DNA of 64,000 nt from CAVYGM01 sp963768025 (GCA_963768025.1 CAVYGM010000035.1:62001-126000), one strand, 5' to 3'. Positions 18,104 to 27,282 are shown, counted from the first letter of the stretch. Numbers and translations: made by a program. Notes: generated by a model not told the origin, from the letters alone.

Positions 18104-19453
18104 TCATCGGAAAAGTTTCCGCAATATCGGATTCTTGATTTTCCTTCGGATCGCTTTCTTGATTTCGTTTTCCAACGTTGTGTGCGACTGCAGGTATTCC
18201 AACCGCTTCATGGCCATGAGGGGATCATTTATGTAGGCCTGGCTTATTCCATTTGCCTTGCTACTATTCGTTACGGAAGCTTTGTGCAATTCGAAGCTGT
18301 CGGTATTCTGGGCTTCTTTATACTCTCTTTTGGCCCTTACTTCGTCACCCCGAACGGCGTAACACTGACCTTTAAAGAAAGATAGATTGGCTTTCAATTC
18401 TTTGTCGGTACCTGCCTCTTTTTCCAGCTTTTCAAAACTGACCAGCGCCTTATTGGCCTGCCCGTCGTGTAGTTGAGTGATGGCCAGGATCAACTCCGCT
18501 ACATAACTTGCATCCTTTCGGATAGAAAACTCCACATTCTTCGGGTTGCTTAATACCAGCGTTTTGTCTTTTATAAATTCGGGTAAGTTAATTTCCATGT
18601 TCACGATGGAAGTATAAAGATTAAATACCTGCTGTTCCTGACTCAGAAAACCATTCACAAACAAACCAGCAGGTGTACATTCTGTGCCAAAAAACTCTTT
18701 CTTTACGTAGCCTTCGTAGTCTACCTTATCCCTCGGCTGAAAACCCACCGAACGTACATCGTACAATGAATCCACGAGTTTGGAATCCAGTTCGGTGAGG
18801 ATGCTATTGGCAAACCCATCGTGTTTCATTTCCTGAAAATTTGCGATTAGAATCCCCATCTTGGGCCTTTCGCAGGTCTCGCGATTGTAAAAAAAGAGGT
18901 AATAAAAGCCGCCAACCAGAAGTACCACCGCCCCGGCTGCCACATACTTCATTTTGTCCATCAAGTCGGCCCGGCTTTTTTCCTTGGGCCGCAACGCCTT
19001 GGCTGATACCTGACTTTTCAGGGCATTGACCAACTTATTAGCATCGTTCTCAAAATCCGGGTCCGGGCGTACTTCAATGCTATTGTAGTAGACTATTTTT
19101 GCTACGGAGGCCGGTAGCTCGGTAATTTTGGGCATTTTGGCCCCTTCTACTAGTATCGGCAGGATGGGAATCTTGCGTTCGAGTGCTTGTTCTACTTCAA
19201 TCCTTACAAAATCGTTGGTATCAACTTCCCGGGTTTTCAAACTTTTTGCCCAGGTTTTTCCGATGATGGGGATAAAGATTTCGGCCCCGGCGAGTCGTTG
19301 ATTGGTATAGTCCAAAAAATTCACCCCCGGCGGAATAGCCTCCACGTCCATGAAGACTTCTTCCGTTTTAAAGTGCATTTTTAAGCGGTCCAGAATCCTG
19401 CCCGTAATACTACGGGAATCGCTCCGGCGGTAGGATATGAATATTTTTGACAT
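18104..19453 (-). CDS. TIR domain-transmembrane-TPR-like protein
   Basis: A 449-residue protein. Residues 1-125 form a TIR domain (MSKIFISYRRSDS, VFMDVEAIPPGVNF, AEIFIPIIGKTW, FVRIEVEQALERKIPILPIL). One membrane helix spans about 169-189 (YVAAGAVVLLVGGFYYLFFY). The C-terminal ~250 residues carry a possible nucleotide- or regulator-like alpha/beta region (MGILIANFQEM) and helical TPR-type segments around 340-395 (ALVSFEKLEKEAGTDKELKA). A strongly basic tail (KKAIRRKIKNPILRKLFR) follows. The architecture, a cytosolic TIR tethered to the membrane, is found in bacterial signalling/conflict proteins. Whether the TIR is an NADase cannot be told from sequence alone. The gene stands alone, convergent with madM. 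Confidence 0.85.
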   Translation of the reverse strand: MSKIFISYRRSDSRSITGRILDRLKMHFKTEEVFMDVEAIPPGVNFLDYTNQRLAGAEIFIPIIGKTWAKSLKTREVDTNDFVRIEVEQALERKIPILPILVEGAKMPKITELPASVAKIVYYNSIEVRPDPDFENDANKLVNALKSQVSAKALRPKEKSRADLMDKMKYVAAGAVVLLVGGFYYLFFYNRETCERPKMGILIANFQEMKHDGFANSILTELDSKLVDSLYDVRSVGFQPRDKVDYEGYVKKEFFGTECTPAGLFVNGFLSQEQQVFNLYTSIVNMEINLPEFIKDKTLVLSNPKNVEFSIRKDASYVAELILAITQLHDGQANKALVSFEKLEKEAGTDKELKANLSFFKGQCYAVRGDEVRAKREYKEAQNTDSFELHKASVTNSSKANGISQAYINDPLMAMKRLEYLQSHTTLENEIKKAIRRKIKNPILRKLFR

Positions 19454-19696
19454 GGCAGGTGGTCGTATGAGGAATAGCGTTCATCCGGAGTTGTTCCTGA
19501 ATAAAATACAATTGGAGGCTTGTCTGACGAAGAATTTTCCTGATCAACAGGCAGAATATACCAGTTGGCAACTAGTTGTCAATTTACACATAATAGCTGG
19601 AAAACGGTGCACCACCAAAAGAATATTTAGTGAGCGTTGGGCTACCTACCCCCTCTGATACTCAGGGCATCCAGATCCAACTGTCGTTCCAGATCC

Positions 19697-20545
19697 TCAC
19701 ATAACCCGGTGGCGCTTTTTGAAGGAAATGGGGTTTTCTCCGGCAATTTTCTTAAAGGTTCGGTTGAAGTACGACAAGCTTTCAAAACCACATTCGAAGC
19801 ATACCTCGGTCACGTTGTTGTCCAGGAGCAAGAGGCGCTGTGCCTGGTTGATGCGGTAGCGGTTGAGGAATTCGGTAAAGGTTTGCCGGGTGATTTTCCT
19901 GAAATACCGGCAGAACGCCGCTTTGGTGAGGTAGCAGAGTTTGGCCGCCTCATCCACTTCGATTTTCCGTTGGTAGTTTTCGTCAATAAACCGATAGAGG
20001 GTTTTCAACCGGTCACGCTCTTTTTGGTTGTACTGGTTTTTGGCGGGTGTCGGGTGTAGCAACGTGTAGTCGGTTGTGTGAGCCAGTAGCTGAAAAATGG
20101 CCAATACTTCCTGGAACAAATCAAAACCTGTCTTTTCTGCCAATTTTTTTAACCTTTCACCGACCATCTGCTTGGCCTTCACCCCAAAACTAACCCCGTG
20201 GGCAGACTGCCCGAACAGTGCATACATACCGGCTAGTTCGGGTGTAGTAGCGAAGGCATCACCCAAAAAACCGTCCTGAATGTGAAGTACCACCTGCTCG
20301 TAAGCCGACCGCACGCCGTAGTCGAGATTGAGGTGGGGAATATTCGAACCGATGAGCAGCAGTTCGCTGCCTTGGTACTGCGAAAGATGCTCGCCAACGT
20401 GCCGGGGTCCCCGCTCGGCTTCAATGTACACCAGCTCAAATTCCGGGTGGAAATGCCAGTAAAACACATCGCTTAACCGAGAGTGGCGCATCACTCGAAA
20501 AGAACTACCAGCGTCGGGAACAAACTCTTCGTAGAGCGTTTTCAT
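19697..20545 (-). CDS. AraC-family transcriptional regulator
   Basis: A 282-residue regulator. The N-terminal half is a cupin ligand-binding domain (FYWHFHPEFELVYIE, GSELLLIGSNIPH). The C-terminal ~100 residues hold the double helix-turn-helix of AraC/XylS proteins: YLTKAAFCRYFRKITRQTF, and the second HTH with NNVTEVCFECGFESLSYFNR followed by FKKIAGENPISFKKRHR. It is divergent from the phytanoyl-CoA-dioxygenase-like gene across ~220 bp, which is its likely target. Such cupin-AraC proteins in Bacteroidota usually sense sugars or their derivatives. Confidence 0.93.
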   Translation of the reverse strand: MKTLYEEFVPDAGSSFRVMRHSRLSDVFYWHFHPEFELVYIEAERGPRHVGEHLSQYQGSELLLIGSNIPHLNLDYGVRSAYEQVVLHIQDGFLGDAFATTPELAGMYALFGQSAHGVSFGVKAKQMVGERLKKLAEKTGFDLFQEVLAIFQLLAHTTDYTLLHPTPAKNQYNQKERDRLKTLYRFIDENYQRKIEVDEAAKLCYLTKAAFCRYFRKITRQTFTEFLNRYRINQAQRLLLLDNNVTEVCFECGFESLSYFNRTFKKIAGENPISFKKRHRVM

Positions 20546-20704
20546 TCTTGGGATAGATTTTGAGGATGAAGGGAGTATTTCAGTGAAAATCCGGAAATTA
20601 TATTTCGTAAATTTTCTATTTTTTGGCCTTCATTGGCTTTTTTAGAGTTGTAAAGAAAGGTAAAATATCAATATAGTTCAAAAAATGGCTACTATACGAA
20701 AAGT

Positions 20705-20731
20705 TTTGGAGGTAGCTAGGTCCTACATTTG
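20705..20731 (+). promoter_or_regulatory. Bacteroidota-type promoter of the PhyH gene
   Basis: TACATTTG (20724-20731) matches the TAnnTTTG -7 consensus, with a TTTG (20705-20708) upstream. The 15-base spacing is shorter than the usual ~19, so the -33 element is uncertain. It lies 33 bp before the ATG at 20764. Confidence 0.45.
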
Positions 20732-20763
20732 TATCATTATTTCAAACAAAACTTGAAGAAAAC

Positions 20764-21747
20764 ATGGATACCCAACCCCCTACCATGGCACCAACCATGA
20801 TTCCCGACAATGCGCACAAGGATATACCCGGTAACCCTTCCACGGCCACCAGCAGTAAAATAAAGCTCAGCGACCGCTCCAATGGCCAGCCGCTGCGAGT
20901 ACTTAGTGAAGAAGACTGGGCTTTCTGGGTGCATAATGGCTATGTGGTGATCAAAAATGCTGTCCCCCGCGAACAAGCCATGCGCACGGCCGAATTCCTC
21001 TGGGAGTTTGAAGAGAAAGACCCTTCCGATCCTGGTACCTGGTACACCGCGCCCCGTGCCGAAATGCAGATGAAGGAGCTGACGGGCACGGGCATGGTGG
21101 AGGTCTATAACAACCAGCAGCTGTGGAACAACCGGCAGATGCAACGCGTATACGATGCCTTTGTGGATATTTGGGGTACCGAAAAACTGTGGGTGACCAT
21201 TGACCGCGCCAACCTTAACTTTCCCATTCGTCCGGGCTTTGAATACAAGGGCTTTATTCACTGGGACTACGACCCCGAAACCAAACCCCAGAACGTGCAG
21301 GGCGTCCTGGCCCTGGCCGACCAAACCGACGAAAACATGGGCGGCTTCCAGTGCATCCCGGAGTTGTTCCGTACCTACGACAGTTGGAAGCTCACCCAAC
21401 CCGCCGACCGGAATCGTTTCCAACCGGATACCTCTGCCTTTGCTGATAAGTTTGTGAAAGTAAAATTGGAAGCAGGAGATCTGCTGATTTTCAACAGCTC
21501 TCAGCCCCACGGCATCCGGCCCAATCGCTCCGAGGACAAGGTGCGTATTGCCCAGTATATTTCGATGATGCCCGCCGAGGAGGACAATGAGGCCCTACGC
21601 CAGTGGCGCATCGACTCCTGGAAAAACCGCATCGCCCCCGAAGGATACGCCTTTCCGGGCGACCCACGGAACTGGGAGCAAACGAAGTACGAAACGGCGG
21701 AGTTGAGTGAGTTGGGGAGGAAGTTGCTGGGGGTGGAAAAGTGGTGA
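20764..21747 (+). CDS. Phytanoyl-CoA dioxygenase-family (Fe(II)/2-oxoglutarate) protein
   Basis: A 327-residue cytosolic enzyme of the PhyH/2-oxoglutarate-dependent oxygenase group. The facial-triad motif H-x-D is in FIHWDYDPETK, and the distal histidine with the 2-oxoglutarate-binding arginine is in SSQPHGIRPNRS. Entry into the fold is marked by WAFWVHNGYVVIKNAVP. Members hydroxylate small metabolites, often amino acids, alkyl compounds or secondary metabolites. The substrate cannot be inferred here. The divergent AraC-type cupin regulator suggests induction by a small, perhaps sugar-like molecule. The first ~35 residues are low in similarity to the family and proline/threonine-rich. Confidence 0.9.
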   Translation: MDTQPPTMAPTMIPDNAHKDIPGNPSTATSSKIKLSDRSNGQPLRVLSEEDWAFWVHNGYVVIKNAVPREQAMRTAEFLWEFEEKDPSDPGTWYTAPRAEMQMKELTGTGMVEVYNNQQLWNNRQMQRVYDAFVDIWGTEKLWVTIDRANLNFPIRPGFEYKGFIHWDYDPETKPQNVQGVLALADQTDENMGGFQCIPELFRTYDSWKLTQPADRNRFQPDTSAFADKFVKVKLEAGDLLIFNSSQPHGIRPNRSEDKVRIAQYISMMPAEEDNEALRQWRIDSWKNRIAPEGYAFPGDPRNWEQTKYETAELSELGRKLLGVEKW

Positions 21748-21783
21748 GGGTGAAATTTACTGCCGGGGTTTTGCCATGTAATC

Positions 21784-22338
21784 CTATTCCGGCAAAGCGA
21801 ACAGCTCACTCACGCTAACCTCGAAGTCAGGCAGCACGGGGGCGGCGGAGCATCGATCATTTTCTAGGCATATTTTCACCGTGCGCCGGGAGGTATATAC
21901 CTGCACAATCCTGTGCTCAGGAATCACGATCCATACCACCCGCACACCCGCTTTGAAATACTCCGTCAGCTTTTGTTCCAGTTTGTTGATCTCGTCATTA
22001 TTGGAGATAATTTCGATGACGAATTCCGGGACAACCCCTGCCTCCCTGGCGCTTTGCCTGATTTGCTCCCGGGTAAAGTAGGCAATATCCGGACGGCGAA
22101 CCTGTATTCCGGTCAGGTGTACATCCTGCTCGGCTATTAGTGTGCCGGATGACTTGTATCCTAAGTCAATAAACAGATCAAGAAGTCTATCGTAAATGTA
22201 AATCTGGTTTTCTTTCATGCCCGTAAAACTGATCATTTCCCCGTCATTCCATTCGTACTTGAAGCCGTCGTTAGGCTCCCAGTCGAGGAACTCTTCCAAG
22301 GTACGGGGCAGGGTGTCGGTGGGGTTGGATGCCTGCAT
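21784..22338 (-). CDS. Uma2-family (DUF820) endonuclease-fold protein
   Basis: The protein of about 185 residues belongs to the Uma2/DUF820 group of PD-(D/E)XK nuclease-fold proteins. Typical features: LEEFLDWEPNDGFKYEWNDGEM, LIAEQDVHLTGIQVRRPDIAYF (with the catalytic D), PEFVIEIISNNDEINKLEQK (the E-x-x-S block), YFKAGVRVVWIVIPEHRIVQVY. I place the start at MQASNPTDTLP (22338) because the family normally begins there; the open frame extends to 22395. Uma2 proteins are abundant in Cyanobacteria and Bacteroidota, and their true function is unproven. It is convergent with the PhyH gene, 36 bp apart. Confidence 0.88.
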   Translation of the reverse strand: MQASNPTDTLPRTLEEFLDWEPNDGFKYEWNDGEMISFTGMKENQIYIYDRLLDLFIDLGYKSSGTLIAEQDVHLTGIQVRRPDIAYFTREQIRQSAREAGVVPEFVIEIISNNDEINKLEQKLTEYFKAGVRVVWIVIPEHRIVQVYTSRRTVKICLENDRCSAAPVLPDFEVSVSELFALPE

Positions 22339-22424
22339 TATGGTTTTCGGTCTTTTTATCAAATATAGATTTTTTTGAGCAGGAATTAGATACAACTTTG
22401 ATATATTTTAATCAAAATCCCCCT

Positions 22425-23177
22425 TCACCGCCTTCCCGGAAACGCAAACTGCCCGGCATCTACCGGCACATTGGTTTCTATGCGTAGGAGCTGAATTGCC
22501 TCGCCTGGCATACCATTGTAGCTGATTTTGCTGGCAAAGGGGAAGAGTAGGCCGTTGACGCTCCGGTAGTCGTCCAGCAGGGTTTCCACTGAGGCTCCGC
22601 GCGTCTGCTCGCTCCGGGAGGTATTCCGCATGGCCACGAGCAGGAAGTTTTCCGGATCGAAGAAATAGAATACCACATTCTCCTGCTCCTGCCCACCCAG
22701 TTTGAAAGGGCTCTTGAGGAGCTTGATTTTATAGGCAGGTTTGCCTTCGATGGCTTCCTTGCCTTCCAGGGTGGCCTGGTATCCCTTTTTCCGATAGTTG
22801 AGAAAGGCATCTGGAAAATCCTTCACCTGCTGCTTCATGTTGGCATTGGCTTCGGGACTCATCAGTTCGGGGCGTTGGGTCCCGAAATTCATGTTCCAGC
22901 CCTGCTCGCCGTTGAAGGCTACCTGCGTTATTTCCTCCCCCTGAAACCGGATGCTTACTTTTTGTTTCCCGTCGGCGGTTTGCAAAATCTGGATCGGTAT
23001 TTCCATTCCCTGCGTTAGTACCGTCCCGGTCATCCGCACATTTTGGAGGGAATCCCAGTGGACTTTCCCGCCGGTAGTGGCGTAGTACTTGGCCAGTATG
23101 TCATCTACGGTCTGGGCCTGGGTCGTTGCTGCCACCAACAGCAAAGCCATAAGCCATTGCATCCTCTTCATAGCCAC
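22425..23177 (-). CDS. LolA-like outer-membrane lipoprotein-sorting-type protein (copy 1)
   Basis: A 250-residue exported protein: signal peptide (MAMKRMQWLMALLLVAATTQ) then a LolA/LolB-like half-barrel beginning TVDDILAKYYATTGGKVHW. It is a clear paralogue of the product at 26536-27282. Both share GMEIPIQ/MYI..QT.DGKQK, G.EITQ.AF.GE/NEGW, VKDFPDAFLNYRKKGY, and the ending Q.AFPG. Family members of this length are common in Bacteroidota and have no proven function. LolA-type folds bind acyl chains, so lipid or lipoprotein handling in the periplasm is only a guess. The two copies flank the large BNR protein, suggesting one functional unit. Confidence 0.8.
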   Translation of the reverse strand: MAMKRMQWLMALLLVAATTQAQTVDDILAKYYATTGGKVHWDSLQNVRMTGTVLTQGMEIPIQILQTADGKQKVSIRFQGEEITQVAFNGEQGWNMNFGTQRPELMSPEANANMKQQVKDFPDAFLNYRKKGYQATLEGKEAIEGKPAYKIKLLKSPFKLGGQEQENVVFYFFDPENFLLVAMRNTSRSEQTRGASVETLLDDYRSVNGLLFPFASKISYNGMPGEAIQLLRIETNVPVDAGQFAFPGRR

Positions 23178-23319
23178 CGTGTTGTTATTTTTTTCTTTAT
23201 CAAAAAATTATTGGATTCAAATGTATTCATTCCTCCCGGTATTTTATAACACTACATGCACCCCTTCGGTTGCGTGAAGTGGGGAAGAAAAGAATTGAGT
23301 AGTCGGAGGCATAGCCCAC

Positions 23320-23346
23320 AAAAAAACCAGGTCCGCACGGACCTGG
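23320..23346 (-). terminator. Intrinsic terminator of the BNR protein gene
   Basis: Read on the minus strand, CCAGGTCCG and CGGACCTGG (23327-23346) form a near-perfect stem followed by seven T. It lies just after the stop of the gene ending at 23374, a textbook rho-independent terminator. Confidence 0.88.
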
Positions 23347-23373
23347 CTACAAAACGTTACGTAGGGCCAAAGA

Positions 23374-26300
23374 TTACCCATCGCTATTCATAAATTCCTC
23401 CCGGCTCCGTAATTTTATGTCGGCTGCTCTTGCTTTCACCAGCTGGGCGTTGACCCGGCTAAGCTCAGTGGAAGCAAGTACTTCTACCGCCTTTTCGGCA
23501 GCTTTCAGTTCGGTTTCCAGTCCGGCCATTCGTTCCAGTTGTGCGGTTGTAGGCGGTCCAGGGTACAGGGCTACTTCGCTATACACCCCCGAAATCTGCT
23601 CCCGAAGGCGGGGCTCGGCGGTTTCTACGTAATTATCCCCGGTGGTTACCACCAGTTTCTGCTTCATGGCATCCAGTTGCCCGAGGAGCGGATCAATCAT
23701 TTTCTTCCATTTAGGATTGGTGGCAAGGCGCACCGCCAGGCTATCCCGCAGGGCGTCTACCTGATCCACCACGTAGGCCAGCCGTTCGGTCATGTCGAAC
23801 AGTTTCATGGTGGTGCTGTACTGTAAGGCCCGATCCGTGTCCGTATACAGGGAGTTCGGATCGGCCATTAGCTGGATGGTGGTTTCGTAGGACTTCCCGG
23901 CTTTGGCCAGCACCACCCGATACGCACCGGCGGGTAGCTGCGGGGGGATAGATGCCCCCGAGGCGATTGTTTTGCCTTTGGCTACTTTGGGCATTTTGTA
24001 CCGATAGCTCCAGTCCACAATATTGATCCCCTTGGCTTTGCCAGGTACCACTTCGGCTACTTTTTGGCCGGTTTTATCAAAAATCTCCATACTCATTTTT
24101 CCAAACGTGTGCCGACTTTTGAGGTAGTAGCTTATCTGGGCCATCCGGCTGGGATTATCGCCCCGAAACTCACCGGCGTCGCCGCCTTCGGTAAAGGCGC
24201 TCTGCTCCTGAATCACGGTGGGTGAGGAGGTAAAGAAATGCACGTCTTTCGCGATGATGTCTTTGGTCACCTGCCTCAGTGGGCTGATGTCGTCCAGAAT
24301 GATGATCCCACGTCCGTGGGTAGCCATCACCAAATCATTGGTTTTGGGATGCAGTGCCAGATAGTGTACGGCCACGGGGGGCATGTTGTTGGTAAACGGC
24401 GACCAGTTCTGTCCGCCATCCACGGTAATGTACAAGCCCATTTCCGTACCCAGAAACAATAGATTTGGGTTTTCGAGATCTTCTTTGATGTGCCGCGCAA
24501 AGGCTTTTACATCCGGAGTCACCACCGACTTCCAGCTTTTTCCCAAATCCGTAGTTTTAAAGACATACGGTTTCATGTCGTTTTGGGAATGACCGTCAAA
24601 TACCACGTAGCAGGTATTCTTGTCAAACCGGCTCGGCTCCACCTGGTAGGCCCAGGTGTTTTTGGGTAGCCCCTGAACGTTGGCCACCATATTGGTCCAG
24701 GTTTTTCCACCATTGGTAGTCACCTGCACGTTACCGTCGTCGGTACCTACCCAGATGATGTTCTCGTCGAGCGGCGACTCATTGACGCTAAAAATAGTAC
24801 AATGATTTTCGGCCCCCGAATTATCCACCGACAACCCACCCGAATTGGCCTGTGACTGTTTGGCGGGGTCGTTGGTGGTGAGGTCGGGCGAGATCTTGGC
24901 CCAGGTTTCGCCGCGGTCGTCGGAGCGGTGCAGAAACTGGCTCCCTATGTACAGGCGGTCGGGCTTGTGCGGACTGAGATTCATGGCCGCATTCCAGTTG
25001 AAGCGCAACTTGGGATCGTTGGCTTCGGGATAGGGCTTGATGACCTTGTACTGTTTGCGCTCGGTATCGTAGCGCCAGATGTTTTCGGCCCCCTGCATCT
25101 CGGAGTAGACAATGTTGGCTTGCGTAGGGTGGCGATACACCCGGAACCCGTCGCCCGCGCCCACCGAATTCCAGTCGCGATTTTCGATCCCGCCGGGGCT
25201 TTCCGAAGGGCCGTACCAGGAGCCGTTGTCCTGCAAACCTCCATAGATGTTGTAAGGGGTGGCATTATCCAGACTTACCTGATAAAACTGCGAAAGGGGT
25301 AGGTTTTTTACCATTTCCATCACACTTCCCCCATCCCACGAACGGTAGAGCCCCCCGTCGGTAGCCACAAACATCCGGTCCGAGTCCTTGATATCAAACC
25401 AGATGTCATGAATATCGGAGTGCATACTGCCCAATGTCTTGAAGGTATTGCCGCCATCGCGGCTGATGGCCCCGCTCAGGCCCGCTTTGCACACCAGATC
25501 CGGGTTGCGGGGGTCTACCACGATGCGGGAGAAGTAAAATGGACGCAGGGTCAGTTCAAAATCGCCGTTGGTGCGCTTCCAGCTGGCTCCGGCATCTTCC
25601 GAGCGGTACAGACCTTTGGTGGCAGCCTGTTCCGATTCAATGACGGCATACAGCCGATCCGGCCGCGAAGGGGCAATCGCCAGGGCAATCCGGCCCAGCG
25701 TCCCGGATGGAAATCCGGTATGGATTTTGTTCCAAGTCTTGCCGCCGTCGGTGGATTTGTACAAGCCTGATTTTTCGCCGCCCGACGCAAAAGACCAGGG
25801 CGTCCGACGATGTTCCCACATGGCCGCGTATACGATGTCGGGATTGCGCGGATCAAGCGTAACTTCCGAGCAGCCGGTGTTCTCGTCTATGTAGAGGATT
25901 TTCTCCCAGGTCTTCCCTCCGTCGGTGGTTTTGTACAAGCCCCGGTCGGCTCCCGGCCCCCACAGCGGCCCCATGGCCGCCGCGTATACTACGTCGGGTT
26001 GCTTGGGGTTGATCTGCACCGAGGCGATGCGTTCGGTTTTTTCCAAGCCCATTTTGGTCCAGTTCTCGCCGCCGTCTGTTGACTTGAAGATACCCTCCCC
26101 AATGGTGACGCTGTTGCGGGTCCAGCACTCGCCGGTACCTACCCAGATGACTTTGTCGGGACGGGTAGGGTCGATGGCCAGCGAGCCGATGGACTGCGTG
26201 TGTTTTTCAAAGATCGGTCTGAACGTTACACCCCCGTCGGCGGTTTTCCAGACCCCGCCCCCGGCCGCACCAATGTACAGAACCCGGGAGTTGGTAGGGT

Positions 26301-26460
26301 GGCCTTCGATATCGGAGATGCGGCCGCTCATGAGTGCGGGACCCAGGTGGCGCGCCCGGAGGGCACCAAACAGTTCGTCGCCTTTCAGGGGAATGGCTTC
26401 CTGAGCCAAACCAACCGCGGCCCATAGCAGTGCTATCGGGAATAGTAGATATTTTTTCAT
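23374..26460 (-). CDS. Secreted BNR/VPS10-sortilin-type repeat protein
   Basis: A 1028-residue exported protein (signal MKKYLLFPIALLWAAVGLAQ). Most of it is a beta-propeller built of BNR/sortilin-like repeats with the S/T-x-D-x-G-x-x-W signature: KSTDGGENWTKM, KTTDGGKTWEKI, KSTDGGKTWNKI, TTNGGKTWTNM and others. About ten blades occupy residues 40-700. The C-terminal ~300 residues are different: an FlgD/Ig-like strand region (FDKTGQKVAEVVPG) and a helical end (DMTERLAYVVDQVDALRDS). Proteins of this class are plentiful in Bacteroidota, annotated as glycosyl hydrolase or WD40/BNR-repeat proteins, without proven enzymology. It forms a minus-strand unit with the two LolA-like genes, separated from copy 2 by a strong hairpin. 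Confidence 0.9.
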   Translation of the reverse strand: MKKYLLFPIALLWAAVGLAQEAIPLKGDELFGALRARHLGPALMSGRISDIEGHPTNSRVLYIGAAGGGVWKTADGGVTFRPIFEKHTQSIGSLAIDPTRPDKVIWVGTGECWTRNSVTIGEGIFKSTDGGENWTKMGLEKTERIASVQINPKQPDVVYAAAMGPLWGPGADRGLYKTTDGGKTWEKILYIDENTGCSEVTLDPRNPDIVYAAMWEHRRTPWSFASGGEKSGLYKSTDGGKTWNKIHTGFPSGTLGRIALAIAPSRPDRLYAVIESEQAATKGLYRSEDAGASWKRTNGDFELTLRPFYFSRIVVDPRNPDLVCKAGLSGAISRDGGNTFKTLGSMHSDIHDIWFDIKDSDRMFVATDGGLYRSWDGGSVMEMVKNLPLSQFYQVSLDNATPYNIYGGLQDNGSWYGPSESPGGIENRDWNSVGAGDGFRVYRHPTQANIVYSEMQGAENIWRYDTERKQYKVIKPYPEANDPKLRFNWNAAMNLSPHKPDRLYIGSQFLHRSDDRGETWAKISPDLTTNDPAKQSQANSGGLSVDNSGAENHCTIFSVNESPLDENIIWVGTDDGNVQVTTNGGKTWTNMVANVQGLPKNTWAYQVEPSRFDKNTCYVVFDGHSQNDMKPYVFKTTDLGKSWKSVVTPDVKAFARHIKEDLENPNLLFLGTEMGLYITVDGGQNWSPFTNNMPPVAVHYLALHPKTNDLVMATHGRGIIILDDISPLRQVTKDIIAKDVHFFTSSPTVIQEQSAFTEGGDAGEFRGDNPSRMAQISYYLKSRHTFGKMSMEIFDKTGQKVAEVVPGKAKGINIVDWSYRYKMPKVAKGKTIASGASIPPQLPAGAYRVVLAKAGKSYETTIQLMADPNSLYTDTDRALQYSTTMKLFDMTERLAYVVDQVDALRDSLAVRLATNPKWKKMIDPLLGQLDAMKQKLVVTTGDNYVETAEPRLREQISGVYSEVALYPGPPTTAQLERMAGLETELKAAEKAVEVLASTELSRVNAQLVKARAADIKLRSREEFMNSDG

Positions 26461-26487
26461 GATGTCGGGAATAGTGAGGAGTAGAGG

Positions 26488-26521
26488 TTAGGTACCCAGC
26501 CGGTTCCGGCTGGGTACCTAA
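26488..26521. repeat. Perfect 16-bp intercistronic hairpin
   Basis: The 16-base arm 26488-26503 is an exact inverted copy of 26506-26521, with a two-base spacer (TT). The arms contain GGTACCCAGCCGG. It lies between the LolA-like copy 2 and the BNR gene. No T-run follows on either strand, so it is more likely an mRNA-stabilising or processing hairpin than a full terminator. Confidence 0.8.
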
Positions 26522-26535
26522 TCCTGGGACTATTG

Positions 26536-27282
26536 TTACTTACCTTCGGGAAAGGCAAAGGCTTTGGAATCCAACTGTACATTCTGATCAATGGATTCGA
26601 TCTGAATGGCTTCGCCCGTTTGACCGTTGTACTTAGTGGTAACCGAAAACGGAAAGTACAGGCCGTTTGACTCCTGGTAGTCGCTCATGAGAGTCTCAAC
26701 CGTGGCTCCTTTCATCTGACCACTTTTAATCGTCATTTTCATGGCAATGGGCACGTAGTTTTCGGCGTCAAAGTAGTAGTACACCACATTTTCCTCCTCT
26801 TTCCCATCCACCTTCACCGGCTTTTTGGTGAGCTTTACTTTGTAGGTTTCGGTGCCTTCTATGGTCTCTTTGCCATCCAACTGAACCAGGTACCCTTTTT
26901 CCTGGTAATTCAGGAAAGGGTCCGGGAAGTCGCCTACCTGCTCCTTCATGTTCGCGCTGGTTTCAGCGTCCATTTTTTCGGGTTTTTGGGTCATAAAATT
27001 CGTGCTCCATCCCTCGTTGCCATCAAAGGCCATTTGAGTAATTTCCTTGCCCTGAAAATTGATGACAATCTTTTGCTTGCCATCGGTGGTTTGGACGATA
27101 TACATCGGAATCTCCATGCCCTGCACTTTCACCTTCCCGTTCATTTTCACGCTTTTCAACGTCATCCATTTTTCCTTCCCCCCGGTGTTTTCAAAGTACT
27201 TATTGAGTACCTCTTCTACCGTTTGGGCCTGCACCGCCACCGTCATCAAAAGCATTGCTACAAGTAGTCGTAGAGTTTTCAT
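26536..27282 (-). CDS. LolA-like outer-membrane lipoprotein-sorting-type protein (copy 2)
   Basis: A 248-residue exported protein (signal MKTLRLLVAMLLMTVAVQAQ) of the same family as the product at 22425-23177. The two align end to end without large gaps (TVEEVLNKYFENTGGKEKW, KVQGMEIPMYIVQTTDGKQK, TSANMKEQVGDFPDPFLNYQ, SKAFAFPEGK). It is probably the first gene of a three-gene minus-strand unit: copy 2, BNR protein, copy 1. The function of the family is unknown; the LolA-like fold suggests binding of a lipid or other hydrophobic ligand in the periplasm. Confidence 0.8.
   Translation of the reverse strand: MKTLRLLVAMLLMTVAVQAQTVEEVLNKYFENTGGKEKWMTLKSVKMNGKVKVQGMEIPMYIVQTTDGKQKIVINFQGKEITQMAFDGNEGWSTNFMTQKPEKMDAETSANMKEQVGDFPDPFLNYQEKGYLVQLDGKETIEGTETYKVKLTKKPVKVDGKEEENVVYYYFDAENYVPIAMKMTIKSGQMKGATVETLMSDYQESNGLYFPFSVTTKYNGQTGEAIQIESIDQNVQLDSKAFAFPEGK

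Noticed and set aside
20737..21510. 257-codon open frame on the minus strand
   Set aside because: Antisense shadow of the PhyH-like gene, which has clear catalytic motifs.
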